From CAWBBA01 sp963741625 (GTDB taxonomy: Bacteria; Desulfobacterota; Desulfomonilia; Desulfomonilales; Desulfomonilaceae): DNA of 64,000 nucleotides. The notes under the pieces are model-generated. The model saw only the letters and a program-made list of their open reading frames with translations. It did no database searches and was not told the origin of the DNA. Every line of letters starts with the position of its first letter. Within the stretch, counting starts at the first letter, position 1. This document shows positions 8,587-17,609 of the stretch, one piece after another. Location: assembly GCA_963741625.1 (NCBI GenBank), contig CAVUIT010000011.1, forward strand, positions 310,001 through 374,000, written 5' to 3'. A program made the position numbers and the translations under genes.

Positions 8587-10368
8587 ATGGAAATGAGAAA
8601 TATAGCCATTATTGCCCATGTAGATCACGGTAAGACCACTTTGACCGACGCGATCATGAAACAGACCGGGATGGTGCATGGTGAAAACGTCACTATGGAT
8701 TCGGATACACTGGAGAAGGAGCGTGGAATAACGATTTATTCCAAGAACGCTTCCGTTTTTCATCGTGGAACGAAGATTAATATTGTTGATACTCCCGGAC
8801 ATGCCGATTTTGGCTCAGAGGTGGAGCGCGTTCTGCGATCCATTGACAGCGTGTTGTTGGTTGTTGATGCTCAGGAAGGCCCGATGCCCCAGACCAGGTT
8901 TGTTCTAAAGAAATCGTTGGAACTTGGGCTGAAGCCGATCGTTATTATTAACAAAATTGATAAGCCGGCTGCTGACCCGGGTCTGGCTCAGGAAAAGGTA
9001 TTTGAGTTGTTCTATGATCTTGGAGCAAACGACGAACAGCTTGATTTTACAACTATTTATGCCATAGGAAAAGAAGGGATAGCCAAAGAGCATTTGGTTG
9101 ATGAATCCAAAGACCTGACTCCCCTTCTGGACACGATCCTTTCAAAGGTTCGTCCGGCACCGGCAACGAGTGACATCCCGTTGCGTTTACAGGCTTTTAA
9201 TTTGGGTTACGACAATTTTCTCGGACGTTTGGCTATAGGAAGAATTTATGAAGGAACTATCAAGAGCGGAAGTGTGCTCACTCTTAAAAAGCTGAACGGA
9301 GAATCGAAAACAAGCAGAGTGACAAAGCTTTTTACTTTCAAGGGATTAGACAGAGAAGAAGTTCAAGAGGCATTTGCCGGGGATATTGTCATGGTTTCCG
9401 GCTTCTCAGATATTGATATCGGAGAGACTCTTTGTGAAAATGCCAATCAGGAGGCTTTACCGGCCATAACTGTGGACGAACCTACCATATCTGTGAACTT
9501 CTTGGTTAACAATTCTCCCTTTGCCGGCCGCGAAGGAAAATATGTCAATAACAAACAGCTTCGTGAACGCCTGGAAAAGGAGCTGGAAGTTAACGTCGGA
9601 TTGAGAATTGACTTTATGCCTGATTCATACAAAGTCTACGGAAGAGGCGAGCTGCACATCGCAATACTACTTGAAAATATGAGGCGGGAAGGTTATGAAG
9701 TTCAGGTTTCTCAACCCCAGGTAATTGTTAAAGAAGTATCCGGCAAGAAGCTGGAGCCTTTTGAAGAAGCGACTGTTGACGTTCCGGCAGAATTTTCCGG
9801 AACAGTGATTGAGAAAATTGCAAATCGAAAAGGAATTATGCTTGATATGGAAAGCAATGGGAAACAGAAAAGAATGATTTTTGAAATTCCTACCAGAGGG
9901 CTTTTGGGATATCGCAGTGAATTCATTACGGATACCAAGGGAGATGGAATTCTTTGTTCAAGAGTGATTGGATACAAACCCCACGTTGGAGAAATAAAGA
10001 AACGCTCCGTCGGGTCGATGACATCTATGGCTTCCGGGAAAGCTTTAGGATTCTCTTTATATAATCTCCAGGAACGGGGAACGTTGTACATATCACCTGG
10101 GACGGAAGTGTACGAAGGGATGGTTATTGGAAACGCATCTAAAGGTGACGAAATGGCGGTTAATCCAATCAAGGGTAAACAACTCACTAATATGCGTGCT
10201 GCCGGATCGGACGATGCCATACAGCTCACCCCTCCCTCTGAAATTACTATTGAAAAAGGATTGGAAATTATGGCGGATGATGAATACTTGGAAGTAACGC
10301 CTATTAGTGTCAGGCTTCGAAAACAATACCTTACTGGAACAGAGAGGAAGAGAGCGAGCAGGAAGTAA
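8587..10368 (+). CDS. typA: Ribosome-associated GTPase TypA/BipA
   Basis: 593 residues from the ATG at 8587 (MEMRNIAIIAHVDHGK); the frame is open further upstream but nothing there resembles the family. GTPase motifs: G1 AHVDHGKTT, G2 RGITI, G3 DTPGH, G4 NKID. Domain 2, the EF-G-like domain III, and the C-terminal BipA domain with GLLGYRSEF follow, so the length is complete. BipA binds the 70S ribosome and helps 50S assembly and growth at low temperature. The gene is visibly richer in A/T-ending codons than its neighbours, and it stands alone. The short switch region (GMVHGENVTMDSDTLEKE) is unlike the longer proteobacterial one, so acquisition from a distant donor is possible. Confidence 0.93.
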   Translation: MEMRNIAIIAHVDHGKTTLTDAIMKQTGMVHGENVTMDSDTLEKERGITIYSKNASVFHRGTKINIVDTPGHADFGSEVERVLRSIDSVLLVVDAQEGPMPQTRFVLKKSLELGLKPIVIINKIDKPAADPGLAQEKVFELFYDLGANDEQLDFTTIYAIGKEGIAKEHLVDESKDLTPLLDTILSKVRPAPATSDIPLRLQAFNLGYDNFLGRLAIGRIYEGTIKSGSVLTLKKLNGESKTSRVTKLFTFKGLDREEVQEAFAGDIVMVSGFSDIDIGETLCENANQEALPAITVDEPTISVNFLVNNSPFAGREGKYVNNKQLRERLEKELEVNVGLRIDFMPDSYKVYGRGELHIAILLENMRREGYEVQVSQPQVIVKEVSGKKLEPFEEATVDVPAEFSGTVIEKIANRKGIMLDMESNGKQKRMIFEIPTRGLLGYRSEFITDTKGDGILCSRVIGYKPHVGEIKKRSVGSMTSMASGKALGFSLYNLQERGTLYISPGTEVYEGMVIGNASKGDEMAVNPIKGKQLTNMRAAGSDDAIQLTPPSEITIEKGLEIMADDEYLEVTPISVRLRKQYLTGTERKRASRK

Positions 10369-10580
10369 TTAACTCGTATCGCTGCCTCGGATTTCAAGAA
10401 TCAGATTGTCCTTAACCTCGGAATATTGCGCCAGCCCTGCAATTCGTTTTAGAGTCATCTTCTTCTCCTGCCATTCGCCAAAGGAACCGAGCCCGACTTG
10501 ATATGTGAGACACCGCAACAAGGCATCAAAATTTCCAAAAGTATTGGTGCGATGGATGTGTCCCGCGCATTCCGGGACTC

Positions 10581-10625
10581 GTCAGTGCACGGATGAGCTT
10601 CGCACATCCGTGGCACCAGGCTGAC
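10581..10625. repeat. Dispersed hairpin with CGGATG/CATCCG stem
   Basis: GTGCACGGATGAGCTTCGC followed by ACATCCGTGGCAC folds into a hairpin. The same unit lies in the opposite orientation at 22831-22862. It sits in the roughly 300-bp gap between typA and the SUKH gene, which holds nothing else I can name. Confidence 0.55.
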
Positions 10626-10676
10626 GTGTGAGGTTACCGACTCCAAGCTTGCCCTGGCTGCAGAATACCGTGGGTC

Positions 10677-11414
10677 TTATGATTCCCCTTTCCTTTTGAA
10701 AAGCCGTTCTATAATGCCAACACGTTTCTGGTAGGCGAAGATCGGAATGTTGCCATGCCGACGGACGACAGTCTTCGCGCCGTACCTGCCCCAAGAGAAT
10801 CCGAAACCTATTTCGGGAGTGCGCATGTCGATAATCTGGAATGATGGCCCAAGCTGCGTCGCGAAGCTCTTGAGTTCGGCATCTTTTGACTTGATGCATT
10901 CATCGTAGGACATGACACCCGGATTCTTCCCCCACACATCAAAAAGGCGATCCTCGTGCACATCGTCCACCAGGCTCTTGTATGGAGGTATAGACATTTT
11001 GAAGAGTTCGACAAGGAAGTGGCTCAGCCCTGGGCTTTGGTAAAGGATTACAGGCGCGTCATGGCAAGCGAAGTAAATTGGTCCCCATGTCTTTGATGTA
11101 GGCAAAAGATCAATGACCCAGAAGTTCCCGAAACCGTCGGCTGCAATTGGAAGTCCGTATGGGAATACTTCCTCCTGGCCAAAGTTGCAGTCTTTGCCGG
11201 TAAAATCGACAAAGTCTGTGGCACCCCCGGTGAACCCTCTGCAACGAGACAGCAATTCACGAATCTCTCCAGGAAGCTTGCATGGGAGTTCTGCCTCAAA
11301 AGCCGAAATTTCATCCTCGGATAGTGGTGGAGCCAGTTCCAAGGGATCGGCATCACCATCCTCTGTGGTCAGCGGTTTCTTCTGTGCCTCGAGAATTATT
11401 TCCAGCGGTGTCAT
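10677..11414 (-). CDS. SMI1/KNR4 (SUKH) family protein
   Basis: 245 residues. The N-terminal two thirds fit the SUKH fold: PPLSEDEISAFEAELPCKLP, then EIRELLSRCRGF, then FPYGLPIAADGFGNFWVIDL and a GPIYFACHDAPVILYQ strand pair. SUKH proteins include immunity proteins that neutralise polymorphic or contact-dependent toxins, but many are orphan. No toxin gene, secretion signal or other immunity gene lies next to it, so an immunity role is only a family-based guess. The last 60 residues (FQIIDMRTPEIGFGFSWGRY) are not part of the core domain. The start is the ATG at 11414. Confidence 0.7.
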   Translation of the reverse strand: MTPLEIILEAQKKPLTTEDGDADPLELAPPLSEDEISAFEAELPCKLPGEIRELLSRCRGFTGGATDFVDFTGKDCNFGQEEVFPYGLPIAADGFGNFWVIDLLPTSKTWGPIYFACHDAPVILYQSPGLSHFLVELFKMSIPPYKSLVDDVHEDRLFDVWGKNPGVMSYDECIKSKDAELKSFATQLGPSFQIIDMRTPEIGFGFSWGRYGAKTVVRRHGNIPIFAYQKRVGIIERLFKRKGES

Positions 11415-11765
11415 GAGTCGTTCGTACCCAACTAGTAACTATTTGGCTCGGTATAAGACCTACCGGCGACAACATTTCGCAGTATGCAGCATAGAGAACC
11501 GAATCGCTTGCGGAAAGAACTCGAATGATGCGGTTCCCGTTTGATCACCGCATCCTGCTCGCTGCACAAACAAGATGAAAGCTAAGTCGGAAAAGCAGAT
11601 AATTTCCGCTATGTTAGAAGATGCCCCCTCATGGTCTCCATAGTCAAGCAGAATCTCCGCGGGTCGCGGGAAGCAACTGACACTTTTGAATCCTTCTTCT
11701 CAGTGAAGCATCGGAATTAAAGAGAGTGCGCTCTCCACTCATAGGGATTGATGAAGGAGACTAAG
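11415..11765. other. Intergenic between divergent genes, nothing identified
   Basis: About 350 bp separate the minus-strand SUKH gene and the plus-strand small membrane protein. I see no RNA gene, repeat or clear promoter. Confidence 0.35.
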
Positions 11766-11975
11766 ATGGCTATCGAGACAATTTTTGCGATAGTGATGCT
11801 TGCACTGGCTGTTTTGCTATTCGGAAGTATTCTGCTGGTGAGGAACAGGCGCAGAGAGGGCGTAGATCCATCATTCGGATTCAAGGATTGCTACGACCTT
11901 TGCCTGAATGATCCCAAGCGGGAGGAGGCTTCCCGCTCCTGTACTACGGAGTGTTTTTCCTACGGTGGAGCATAG
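11766..11975 (+). CDS. Small membrane protein with twin CX3C motif
   Basis: 69 residues. The ATG at 11766 follows GAAGGAG at 7 nt; an ATG at 11748 overlaps that site and is rejected. One transmembrane helix (residues 5-24) and a basic patch (RNRRRE) put the tail in the cytoplasm by the positive-inside rule. The tail reads FKDCYDLC, 12 residues, then CTTEC. The layout is shared with 7364-7624 and, with a frameshift, 121-382. Unknown function. Confidence 0.7.
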   Translation: MAIETIFAIVMLALAVLLFGSILLVRNRRREGVDPSFGFKDCYDLCLNDPKREEASRSCTTECFSYGGA

Positions 11976-12016
11976 GCAGAATTGGGCGGATCGGCTTAAC
12001 GGCCTCTGGTAGCGGT

Positions 12017-12226
12017 TTGCATTCAAAGCAGAAAGAATCGGGGAGGCACTTCTTGTAAGAAGTTCCTCCCCGAACCCCTCCTCAAGAACTTCTAGCCTTT
12101 GCCGGAATCCTCATTTTCCCGCAGGAAAAATGAGGATTCCGGCGAGTGTTAGAGTTTCTTGGAGGGGGTGTGGGGGAACCTTCTTTGCAAAGAAGGGTTC
12201 CCCCATTCTTACCTCTTTGAATGCAA
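12017..12226. repeat. 210-bp multi-hairpin element with 12-bp inverted ends
   Basis: TTGCATTCAAAG at 12017-12028 and its exact complement at 12215-12226 bound three hairpins: 12040-12071 (GGGGAGG/CCTCCCC), 12101-12143 (19-bp arms with one extra A) and 12172-12205 (GGGGGAACC and a TTCTTTGCAAAGAA centre). The last resembles the hairpin at 45211-45245. It fills the space after enolase and the small membrane protein and may act as a bidirectional terminator. Confidence 0.65.
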
Positions 12227-12238
12227 TGTGCCTTGTGG

Positions 12239-13505
12239 CTACGCCAGTCCATAGATCGCGTTTTCGCCCAATTCTTCTTCGATGCGGAGTAGCTGATTAT
12301 ACTTGGCGATGCGATCCGTCCTTGAAGCTGACCCGGTTTTGATCTGACCGGTTCCCAGACCCACCACAAGGTCCGATATCGTGGTGTCTTCCGTCTCGCC
12401 GCTCCTGTGGGACACCACGGAGGTGTAACGCGCACTGGTGGCCAGGCTCACAGCGTCGAGGGTTTCGGTCAGCGTCCCTATCTGATTCAGCTTTATCAGG
12501 ATGGAATTGGCCACTCCAAGCTCGATACCCTTTGTCAGCAATTCGATGTTGGTGACAAAAATGTCATCGCCAACAATTTGTACCCGACCAGCTAATTTAT
12601 CCGTGAGAAGTTTCCACCCTTCCCAGTCATTCTCGTCCAATCCGTCTTCGAGTGAGAATATGGGGTACCGGTCAATAAGATCCGCGTAGAAATCCACCAT
12701 TTCCGCAGCCGTTTTCTTCGAGCCCTCCGCGGCCAGATTGTAAAGCCCATTTTCGTAAAAAGAGCTGGCTGCTGAGTCTAAGCGCTATGTATACATCCTG
12801 GCCGGGAACGTAGCCGGCTTCCTCGATTGCCTGCATGATAACTTGGAGCGCCTCTTCATTGGACTGGAGGTTCGGCGCGAATCCTCCCTCATCGCCCACA
12901 GCAGTGTTCAGACCCAAGCCCTTGAGCACCTTTTTCAGCGTATGGAATACTTCCGCGCCCATTCGGAGGCCCTCTCTGAAGCTGGGGGCCCCGAGCGGCA
13001 TCACCATAAATTCCTGAATATCCACATTATTATCCGCGTGAGCCCCTCCGTTGAGAATATTCATCATGGGAACCGGCAGTCTTCGAGCGCCGACCCCACC
13101 AAGGTAACGGTACAGCGGTGTCCCCAATTCGGCCGCACAAGCCTTCGCAGCAGCCAAGCTTACTCCCAAAATCGCATTGGCGCCGAGCTTGCCCTTGTTC
13201 GGCGTTCCATCCAGACTTATGAGCATCCGATCCAATCCTTGTTGGTCAAAGGCGTCCATTCCCAAAATCGCCGGACGGATTTCTTGCATGACATTTTCAA
13301 CGGCCTGGAGCACACCTTTGCCCATGTACCGTTCGGGATCGCCGTCCCGCAACTCGACTGCTTCGTTCACACCGGTGGACGCGCCCGAAGGGATCGCGGC
13401 TCGTCCCATGGCGTATCCGTCCAGGACCACGTCCACTTCGATGGTCGGATTGCCTCGTGAATCCAATATCTCGCGGGCTTTCACTTCGGTAATATCAAAT
13501 CTCAT
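12239..13505 (-). CDS. eno: Enolase (frameshifted in this sequence)
   Basis: Phosphopyruvate hydratase, interconverting 2-phosphoglycerate and phosphoenolpyruvate. The start at 13505 follows a near-ideal AAAGGAGGT. Seen: DSRGNPTIEVDV, the loop SGASTG, GAHADNNVDIQEFM, SLEDGLDENDWEGW (metal ligands), LIKLNQIGT (catalytic lysine) and SHRSGETED. One extra base near 12780 breaks the frame after DVYIAL; removing it gives the expected LDSAASSFYENGLYNL. Total length is then about 422 residues, full size. Since enolase is needed for central metabolism and nothing else is damaged, I regard this as a sequence error. Divergent from galE. Confidence 0.93.
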
Positions 13506-13794
13506 CGGATACCTCCTTTGTGTGTTTGAAATAGAATTTGCCGGAGCGGCAAGCCCCCGCGCAAACGAAACGCAATTCATTCAATCGGCCGGCGGGTCCC
13601 TAAGCAGACAGTCCCGGTCAGGATGATCTTACACCAAAACGAGCTGCCGCGGCGCGATTTTACCTTGCTCCCCCGCATCCGATAGAGAAAGTTGACCTTA
13701 ACCGTTTGCTTGCGGCGGCTTGGGGATGTTATGGTGCAGACACTTAAGGCTGCTGCAAGAACCTAAGAGTCATTGATGCGCGGGAGGCGCAAAC

Positions 13795-14787
13795 TTGAAT
13801 AGTAAGAAGATCCTCGTCATCGGAGGGGCCGGATACGTTGGATCCCACTTCACCTTATACGCCGTAAATTCCGGATTCAAGGTCACGGTGCTGGACAATC
13901 TCTCGACAGGGCATCTGACTGCCTTGCGAGGGACCGATTTCATCAAGGGTGATCTGAATGAGCTCGGTCTGCTCCAGGAGCATCTTTCCCGAAACGCATA
14001 CGCTGCTATTTTCCATTTTGCTGCAAGCTGCCTTGTCGGTGAATCGGTTTCAAGCCCGGCGCAATACTATCAAAACAACGTGGTCGCGGCTTTCAATATG
14101 CTGGAAGCGATGCGAGCCACAGGCCACGACCGGCTGATCTTTTCTTCAAGTTGCGCAGTGTACGGCGAACCAACGGCTCTTCCTCTGAGGGAGGATCATC
14201 CGAAGAAGCCCATTTCGCCATATGGCCGCACAAAACTCGCAATAGAGTGGATGCTCGAAGACTACCAGCACGCTTACGGAATTCGCTCGGCAAGCCTCCG
14301 GTACTTCAATGCCGCGGGTTGCGAACCGGGACAGGGGCTAGGAGAGGATCATCGACCGGAAACCCATCTCATCCCAAATATTGTGCGATATGCCCTCAAG
14401 CTGGGCAAAAGGCTCGTCATCTTTGGGAGTGACTACCCGACACCCGACGGGACCTGTGTGCGGGATTACATCCATGTGACGGATCTGGCTGAGGCCCATG
14501 TCAAGGCCATGCAAAAGCTCGATGACGATCCGCTTATGCAGCTAAACCTGGGGACAGGGGCCGGGTTTTCCAACCTCGAACTAGTGGATGCGGTCAGTCG
14601 CTCCGCGGGAGTGGAACTAACCCCGGAAATCGGACCCAGACGACCTGGCGACCCTCCTGAACTGGTCGCGGACCCAGGCGAGGCGCTGAGGCTCCTGGAC
14701 TGGCGTCCATCGAGGTCTGACATCAACGACATTGTGACTGAGGTCTTACAGTGGGTGTCTGTTCATCCAGACGGCTACTCGGGCTGA
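13795..14787 (+). CDS. galE: UDP-glucose 4-epimerase
   Basis: 330 residues. A TTG start at 13795 is chosen because GGGAGG lies 8 nt upstream and the Rossmann motif GGAGYVGS (residues 9-16) falls where expected. Further family marks are FHFAASCLVGESV, SSSCAVYG, the catalytic YGRTK, RYFNAAG and TCVRDYIHVTDLA. It interconverts UDP-glucose and UDP-galactose for surface polysaccharide or sugar use. The next epimerase gene starts 10 bp downstream, so the two form an operon for nucleotide sugars. Confidence 0.92.
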   Translation: MNSKKILVIGGAGYVGSHFTLYAVNSGFKVTVLDNLSTGHLTALRGTDFIKGDLNELGLLQEHLSRNAYAAIFHFAASCLVGESVSSPAQYYQNNVVAAFNMLEAMRATGHDRLIFSSSCAVYGEPTALPLREDHPKKPISPYGRTKLAIEWMLEDYQHAYGIRSASLRYFNAAGCEPGQGLGEDHRPETHLIPNIVRYALKLGKRLVIFGSDYPTPDGTCVRDYIHVTDLAEAHVKAMQKLDDDPLMQLNLGTGAGFSNLELVDAVSRSAGVELTPEIGPRRPGDPPELVADPGEALRLLDWRPSRSDINDIVTEVLQWVSVHPDGYSG

Positions 14788-14797
14788 GGCAATACGT

Positions 14798-15832
14798 ATG
14801 AACGAAAGGTTGAAGAATTCTGGAAGAAAAATGGCTGTTATTCTTGTAACCGGCAGTGCAGGTTTTATTGGCTTTCATTTGGCAAAGGCCTTGCTGGCAG
14901 CCGGCGAAACCGTGATAGGCTTGGATAACTTCAATTCTTATTATGCACCGGAATTGAAACGGGCCCGCACTGAGATTCTTTCAGCGAAAAAGAATTTCTT
15001 CGCTGTCGAGAATGATCTCACGGACCGCCAAGCGGTCGAGCGGTGCTTTAAGAAGTTTTCGCCGGAATTGGTGTGCCATTTGGCCGCACAGGCAGGCGTG
15101 AGGTATTCGCTCCAAAATCCTCATGCTTACCAGCAATCCAATCTGGAAGGGTTCGTAAATCTCATCGAAGCCGCGCGTTTACTTCGTGTGAAGCGGTTCG
15201 TGTACGCATCCAGCTCCAGTGTATACGGTGGAAACTCGAAGATGCCCTATTCCGAAGATGACCCCGTTAATACGCCTGTAAGCCTCTACGCAGCCACCAA
15301 ACGGGCCAACGAACTGATCGCATACACGTATACTCACCTCTGGGGACTTCAGACAGTTGGGCTCAGATTCTTCACAGTCTACGGCTCCTGGGGAAGACCT
15401 GACATGGCATATTGGTCTTTCCTGGAGGCGATTCTAAATGCCGAACCGATCAGGGTTTTCAACTACGGGAAGAATAGACGGGACTTCACTTACATCGACG
15501 ATATCATTCCAGGCCTGACGGCCGCCCTATTTGGCGACAGCCTTTCAGACTATGAAATCATCAACCTGGGAAACAACCGCCCTGTGGAACTGATGGAATT
15601 TATACACACTTTGGAAGAACTTTCCGGAGAGATCGCCATAAAGGAAATGGTGCCGCCTCAGCCCGGAGATGTGGTTGCCACTTATGCAGACATTAGTAAG
15701 GCCAAAGCCAAGCTGGGCTTTTCTCCGAAAACATCACTGAAAGAAGGCCTCAAGCATTTTGTGCGATGGTACCTCGATCATCCGGATCTGATGCGAACCG
15801 TGCGACAGTTTCGGTTATCGAAGTCAGGATGA
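14798..15832 (+). CDS. NAD-dependent epimerase, probably UDP-glucuronate 4-epimerase
   Basis: 344 residues of an extended short-chain dehydrogenase. GSAGFIGFH binds NAD; DNFNSYYAPELKRAR is the characteristic word of the CapI/LpsL group of UDP-glucuronate 4-epimerases; SSSSVYGGN, the catalytic tyrosine in SLYAATKRANE, RFFTVYGSWGRPDMA and RRDFTYIDDII all agree. The product, UDP-galacturonate, would go into lipopolysaccharide or capsule. The ATG at 14798 has a weak GAGG; an ATG at 14831 is possible and would remove 11 residues. Cotranscribed with galE. Confidence 0.85.
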   Translation: MNERLKNSGRKMAVILVTGSAGFIGFHLAKALLAAGETVIGLDNFNSYYAPELKRARTEILSAKKNFFAVENDLTDRQAVERCFKKFSPELVCHLAAQAGVRYSLQNPHAYQQSNLEGFVNLIEAARLLRVKRFVYASSSSVYGGNSKMPYSEDDPVNTPVSLYAATKRANELIAYTYTHLWGLQTVGLRFFTVYGSWGRPDMAYWSFLEAILNAEPIRVFNYGKNRRDFTYIDDIIPGLTAALFGDSLSDYEIINLGNNRPVELMEFIHTLEELSGEIAIKEMVPPQPGDVVATYADISKAKAKLGFSPKTSLKEGLKHFVRWYLDHPDLMRTVRQFRLSKSG

Positions 15833-15907
15833 CGCACCTAAGTACTCGTTTCCTAAATTCGGTCACTTATTCTGATCGGTCGGGTCCCCGTAGCCTGACG
15901 TCTTTAG

Positions 15908-15969
15908 CGGTAGGACCGGCCTCCGTGCCGGTCATTGATCCACGGCCGGCAGGGACGCCGGCCCTACCG
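15908..15969. repeat. Paired-hairpin dispersed repeat with inverted ends
   Basis: Ends CGGTAGG (15908-15914) and CCTACCG (15963-15969) enclose two hairpins, ACCGGCCTCCGTGCCGGT and GCCGGCAGGGACGCCGGC. Related two-hairpin units lie at 7198-7255, 38513-38564 and 43431-43494. Confidence 0.65.
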
Positions 15970-16044
15970 ATCCGGTGGAGACGACGTTACGTCACCGAAC
16001 CTGCACCGATCCCATCAAGCAGCCTTTACCTGTTTCAATTCCAC

Positions 16045-16434
16045 TCACGCGGCTTTCTTCATTTTCACATATTCGCAGGCCCGGTTTACTTCATCCTTGA
16101 AAGTCTCGTAGTCCACTTCCAGGCCATTGAGGTACGCGCTCCATCCCGCGCTCGATTTGGCATAGTGCACTGCGTCCTCAATCTCCTCATCTGTCGCCCC
16201 ATTCAGTTTCGCAATCGCTGTATGATAAAATACGCAGTACCTGCACTTGGTGACCGCGGAGATCCCAAGACCTATAAGCTCCCGATACTTGTTCGGTATG
16301 GGTCCCTCATCGAATTGGACGGTCTTGAAAAGCTTCCATTCCAGTTCCAGGGAGGAATCAGGAACCTCCTTGAAAAAGCTCGGGACTAACCCGAACGTGT
16401 CTTCAATTTCCTTGTAAACTTCCTGTCGGCTCAT
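16045..16434 (-). CDS. Carboxymuconolactone decarboxylase/AhpD-like protein
   Basis: 129 residues. The ATG at 16434 has GGGGGA 6 nt upstream; the open frame continues through the tRNA gene above it, which must be spurious. The all-helical AhpD-like core shows KYRELIGLGISAVTKCRYCVFYHTAIA: a CxxC with the downstream histidine that in AhpD relays electrons to peroxide reduction. A second half, GATDEEIEDAVHYAKSSAGW, completes the fold. A thiol-based redox role is likely from the motif; the partner is unknown and no peroxiredoxin gene is adjacent. Confidence 0.85.
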   Translation of the reverse strand: MSRQEVYKEIEDTFGLVPSFFKEVPDSSLELEWKLFKTVQFDEGPIPNKYRELIGLGISAVTKCRYCVFYHTAIAKLNGATDEEIEDAVHYAKSSAGWSAYLNGLEVDYETFKDEVNRACEYVKMKKAA

Positions 16435-16653
16435 GGACTTTCCCCCTTTATTTACTTTGTAACTGCGATGGGTCCAGACGCCATATCCGCTCCTCCCCAT
16501 TTTCATGGCACGTGCGAAGTGCAACACTCGCGCGGACTCCCGCCTCGGTGACCCGCGACATTCTTCGGCCTCGCGTCGTCCACCTTTCATCCGGTTTTGA
16601 TGCAAACTTGAGCCTGGAGGATTCCGAAAAACTTCGATGTGTAACTCAAAGAC

Positions 16654-16680
16654 AAAAACCCGGCCTCCAAGACCGGGTTT
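16654..16680 (-). terminator. Terminator of the tRNA-Leu gene
   Basis: On the minus strand AAACCCGGTC and GGCCGGGTTT pair and run into TTGTCTTTG. The hairpin begins 13 nt after the 3' CCA of the tRNA gene. Confidence 0.8.
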
Positions 16681-16692
16681 CTTATGTCCTAT

Positions 16693-16779
16693 TGGTGCCG
16701 AAGAGGAGACTCGAACTCCTACAGGCTTACGCCCACCAGACCCTGAACCTGGCGCGTCTACCAGTTCCGCCACTTCGGC
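16693..16779 (-). tRNA. tRNA-Leu(CAG)
   Basis: 87 nt on the minus strand including an encoded CCA end. The acceptor stem GCCGAAG/CTTCGGC pairs fully, the D arm contains AACTGGTAGACGC, the anticodon loop TTCAGGG puts CAG at positions 34-36, a long type-II variable arm GGTGGGCGTAAGCCTGT follows, and the T arm is GGAGTTCGAGTCTCC. Confidence 0.96.
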
Positions 16780-16840
16780 TATATTGCTATTCTTGCATTA
16801 CCCCGGAAGAGTGTCAATAGGAAAAGCAGCCCACTACGCG

Positions 16841-17609
16841 CTATCGGTGACGTTGACATCGCACAGAGGATTCCTGAAAGGCGGCAAACGAGTCCAGCAG
16901 ATCTCGTTCGCTGAATACTTCGAATGTAAGCACACCTTGAAAGCCCATGTGCAGCGACGCCACTACAGGGTCCAATTGCGCCGCGGACATAAGAGAAAGT
17001 CGCTTGTGGTCGCGCTCCCCTACTCCGTGAATGTGGACAACCCGCGCTCGCGAAAGCCATCGGTCGAGAACCGGGATCGGGTCCAACTCCTGTTTCCAAA
17101 GGTGCCCTACATCTATGCAGCAAGAGACAGGCATCTTATCCAGGATTGAATCGAGCATTATCGGCGACTGGTCCTCCAGATTCTCCACGCAGATCTGCCC
17201 GGGATGCCGGACCTCATCACAGATAATCTCCAAAGATCGTAAAGAGTTGTCTCTCCAGCGCTTCAGTTCATCAGGGGATATCTGGGCCTTACCGTCAAGA
17301 TGCACGATGAATCCGTGCGGCAGGAGCCGCTCTGTACTTCGAATGACCCGTACGGCCTTGTCTACAGAAGGCTGCTCATCTGCCAAGCCCAGTCCAAGCG
17401 GCAAATGCACAGTATAGGTCATGTCGTGCGTCAGCACTCAGTGCGTTTAGTTCCGCGATTGTGTCATCATCAGGGAGGCCGTTTGAGCCCTCATCGAGTT
17501 CGAATATGACTAGTTCCACATCTTGCACTTTGCCGGCAAGCCGACGAACATTAGTGATGATATCAGCCGGATAAATGTAAGATGTAGTTCCCAGCCTCAT
17601 CGCATTCAC
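16841..17609 (-). CDS. cbiR: Cobamide-remodelling phosphodiesterase CbiR-like (frameshifted)
   Basis: A TIM-barrel protein of the xylose isomerase/AP endonuclease superfamily. The N-terminus MRLGTTSYIYPADIITNVRR, the VELVIFELDE strand, the YTVHLPLGL strand, the CIDVGHLWK and ARVVHIHGV words and the C-terminal GVLTFEVFSERDL match my recollection of CbiR, which cleaves the nucleotide loop of cobamides so that the lower ligand can be replaced. Start GTG at 17609 overlaps the cobS stop by 4 bp, which suits the same pathway. The frame breaks near 17430 and resumes as HDMTYTVHL. Length across the break, about 255 residues, is complete. Confidence 0.75.

Noticed and set aside
16435..16773. Upstream extension of the AhpD-like gene
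   Set aside because: The open frame runs through the tRNA-Leu gene and its terminator; the ATG at 16434 has the proper ribosome site.
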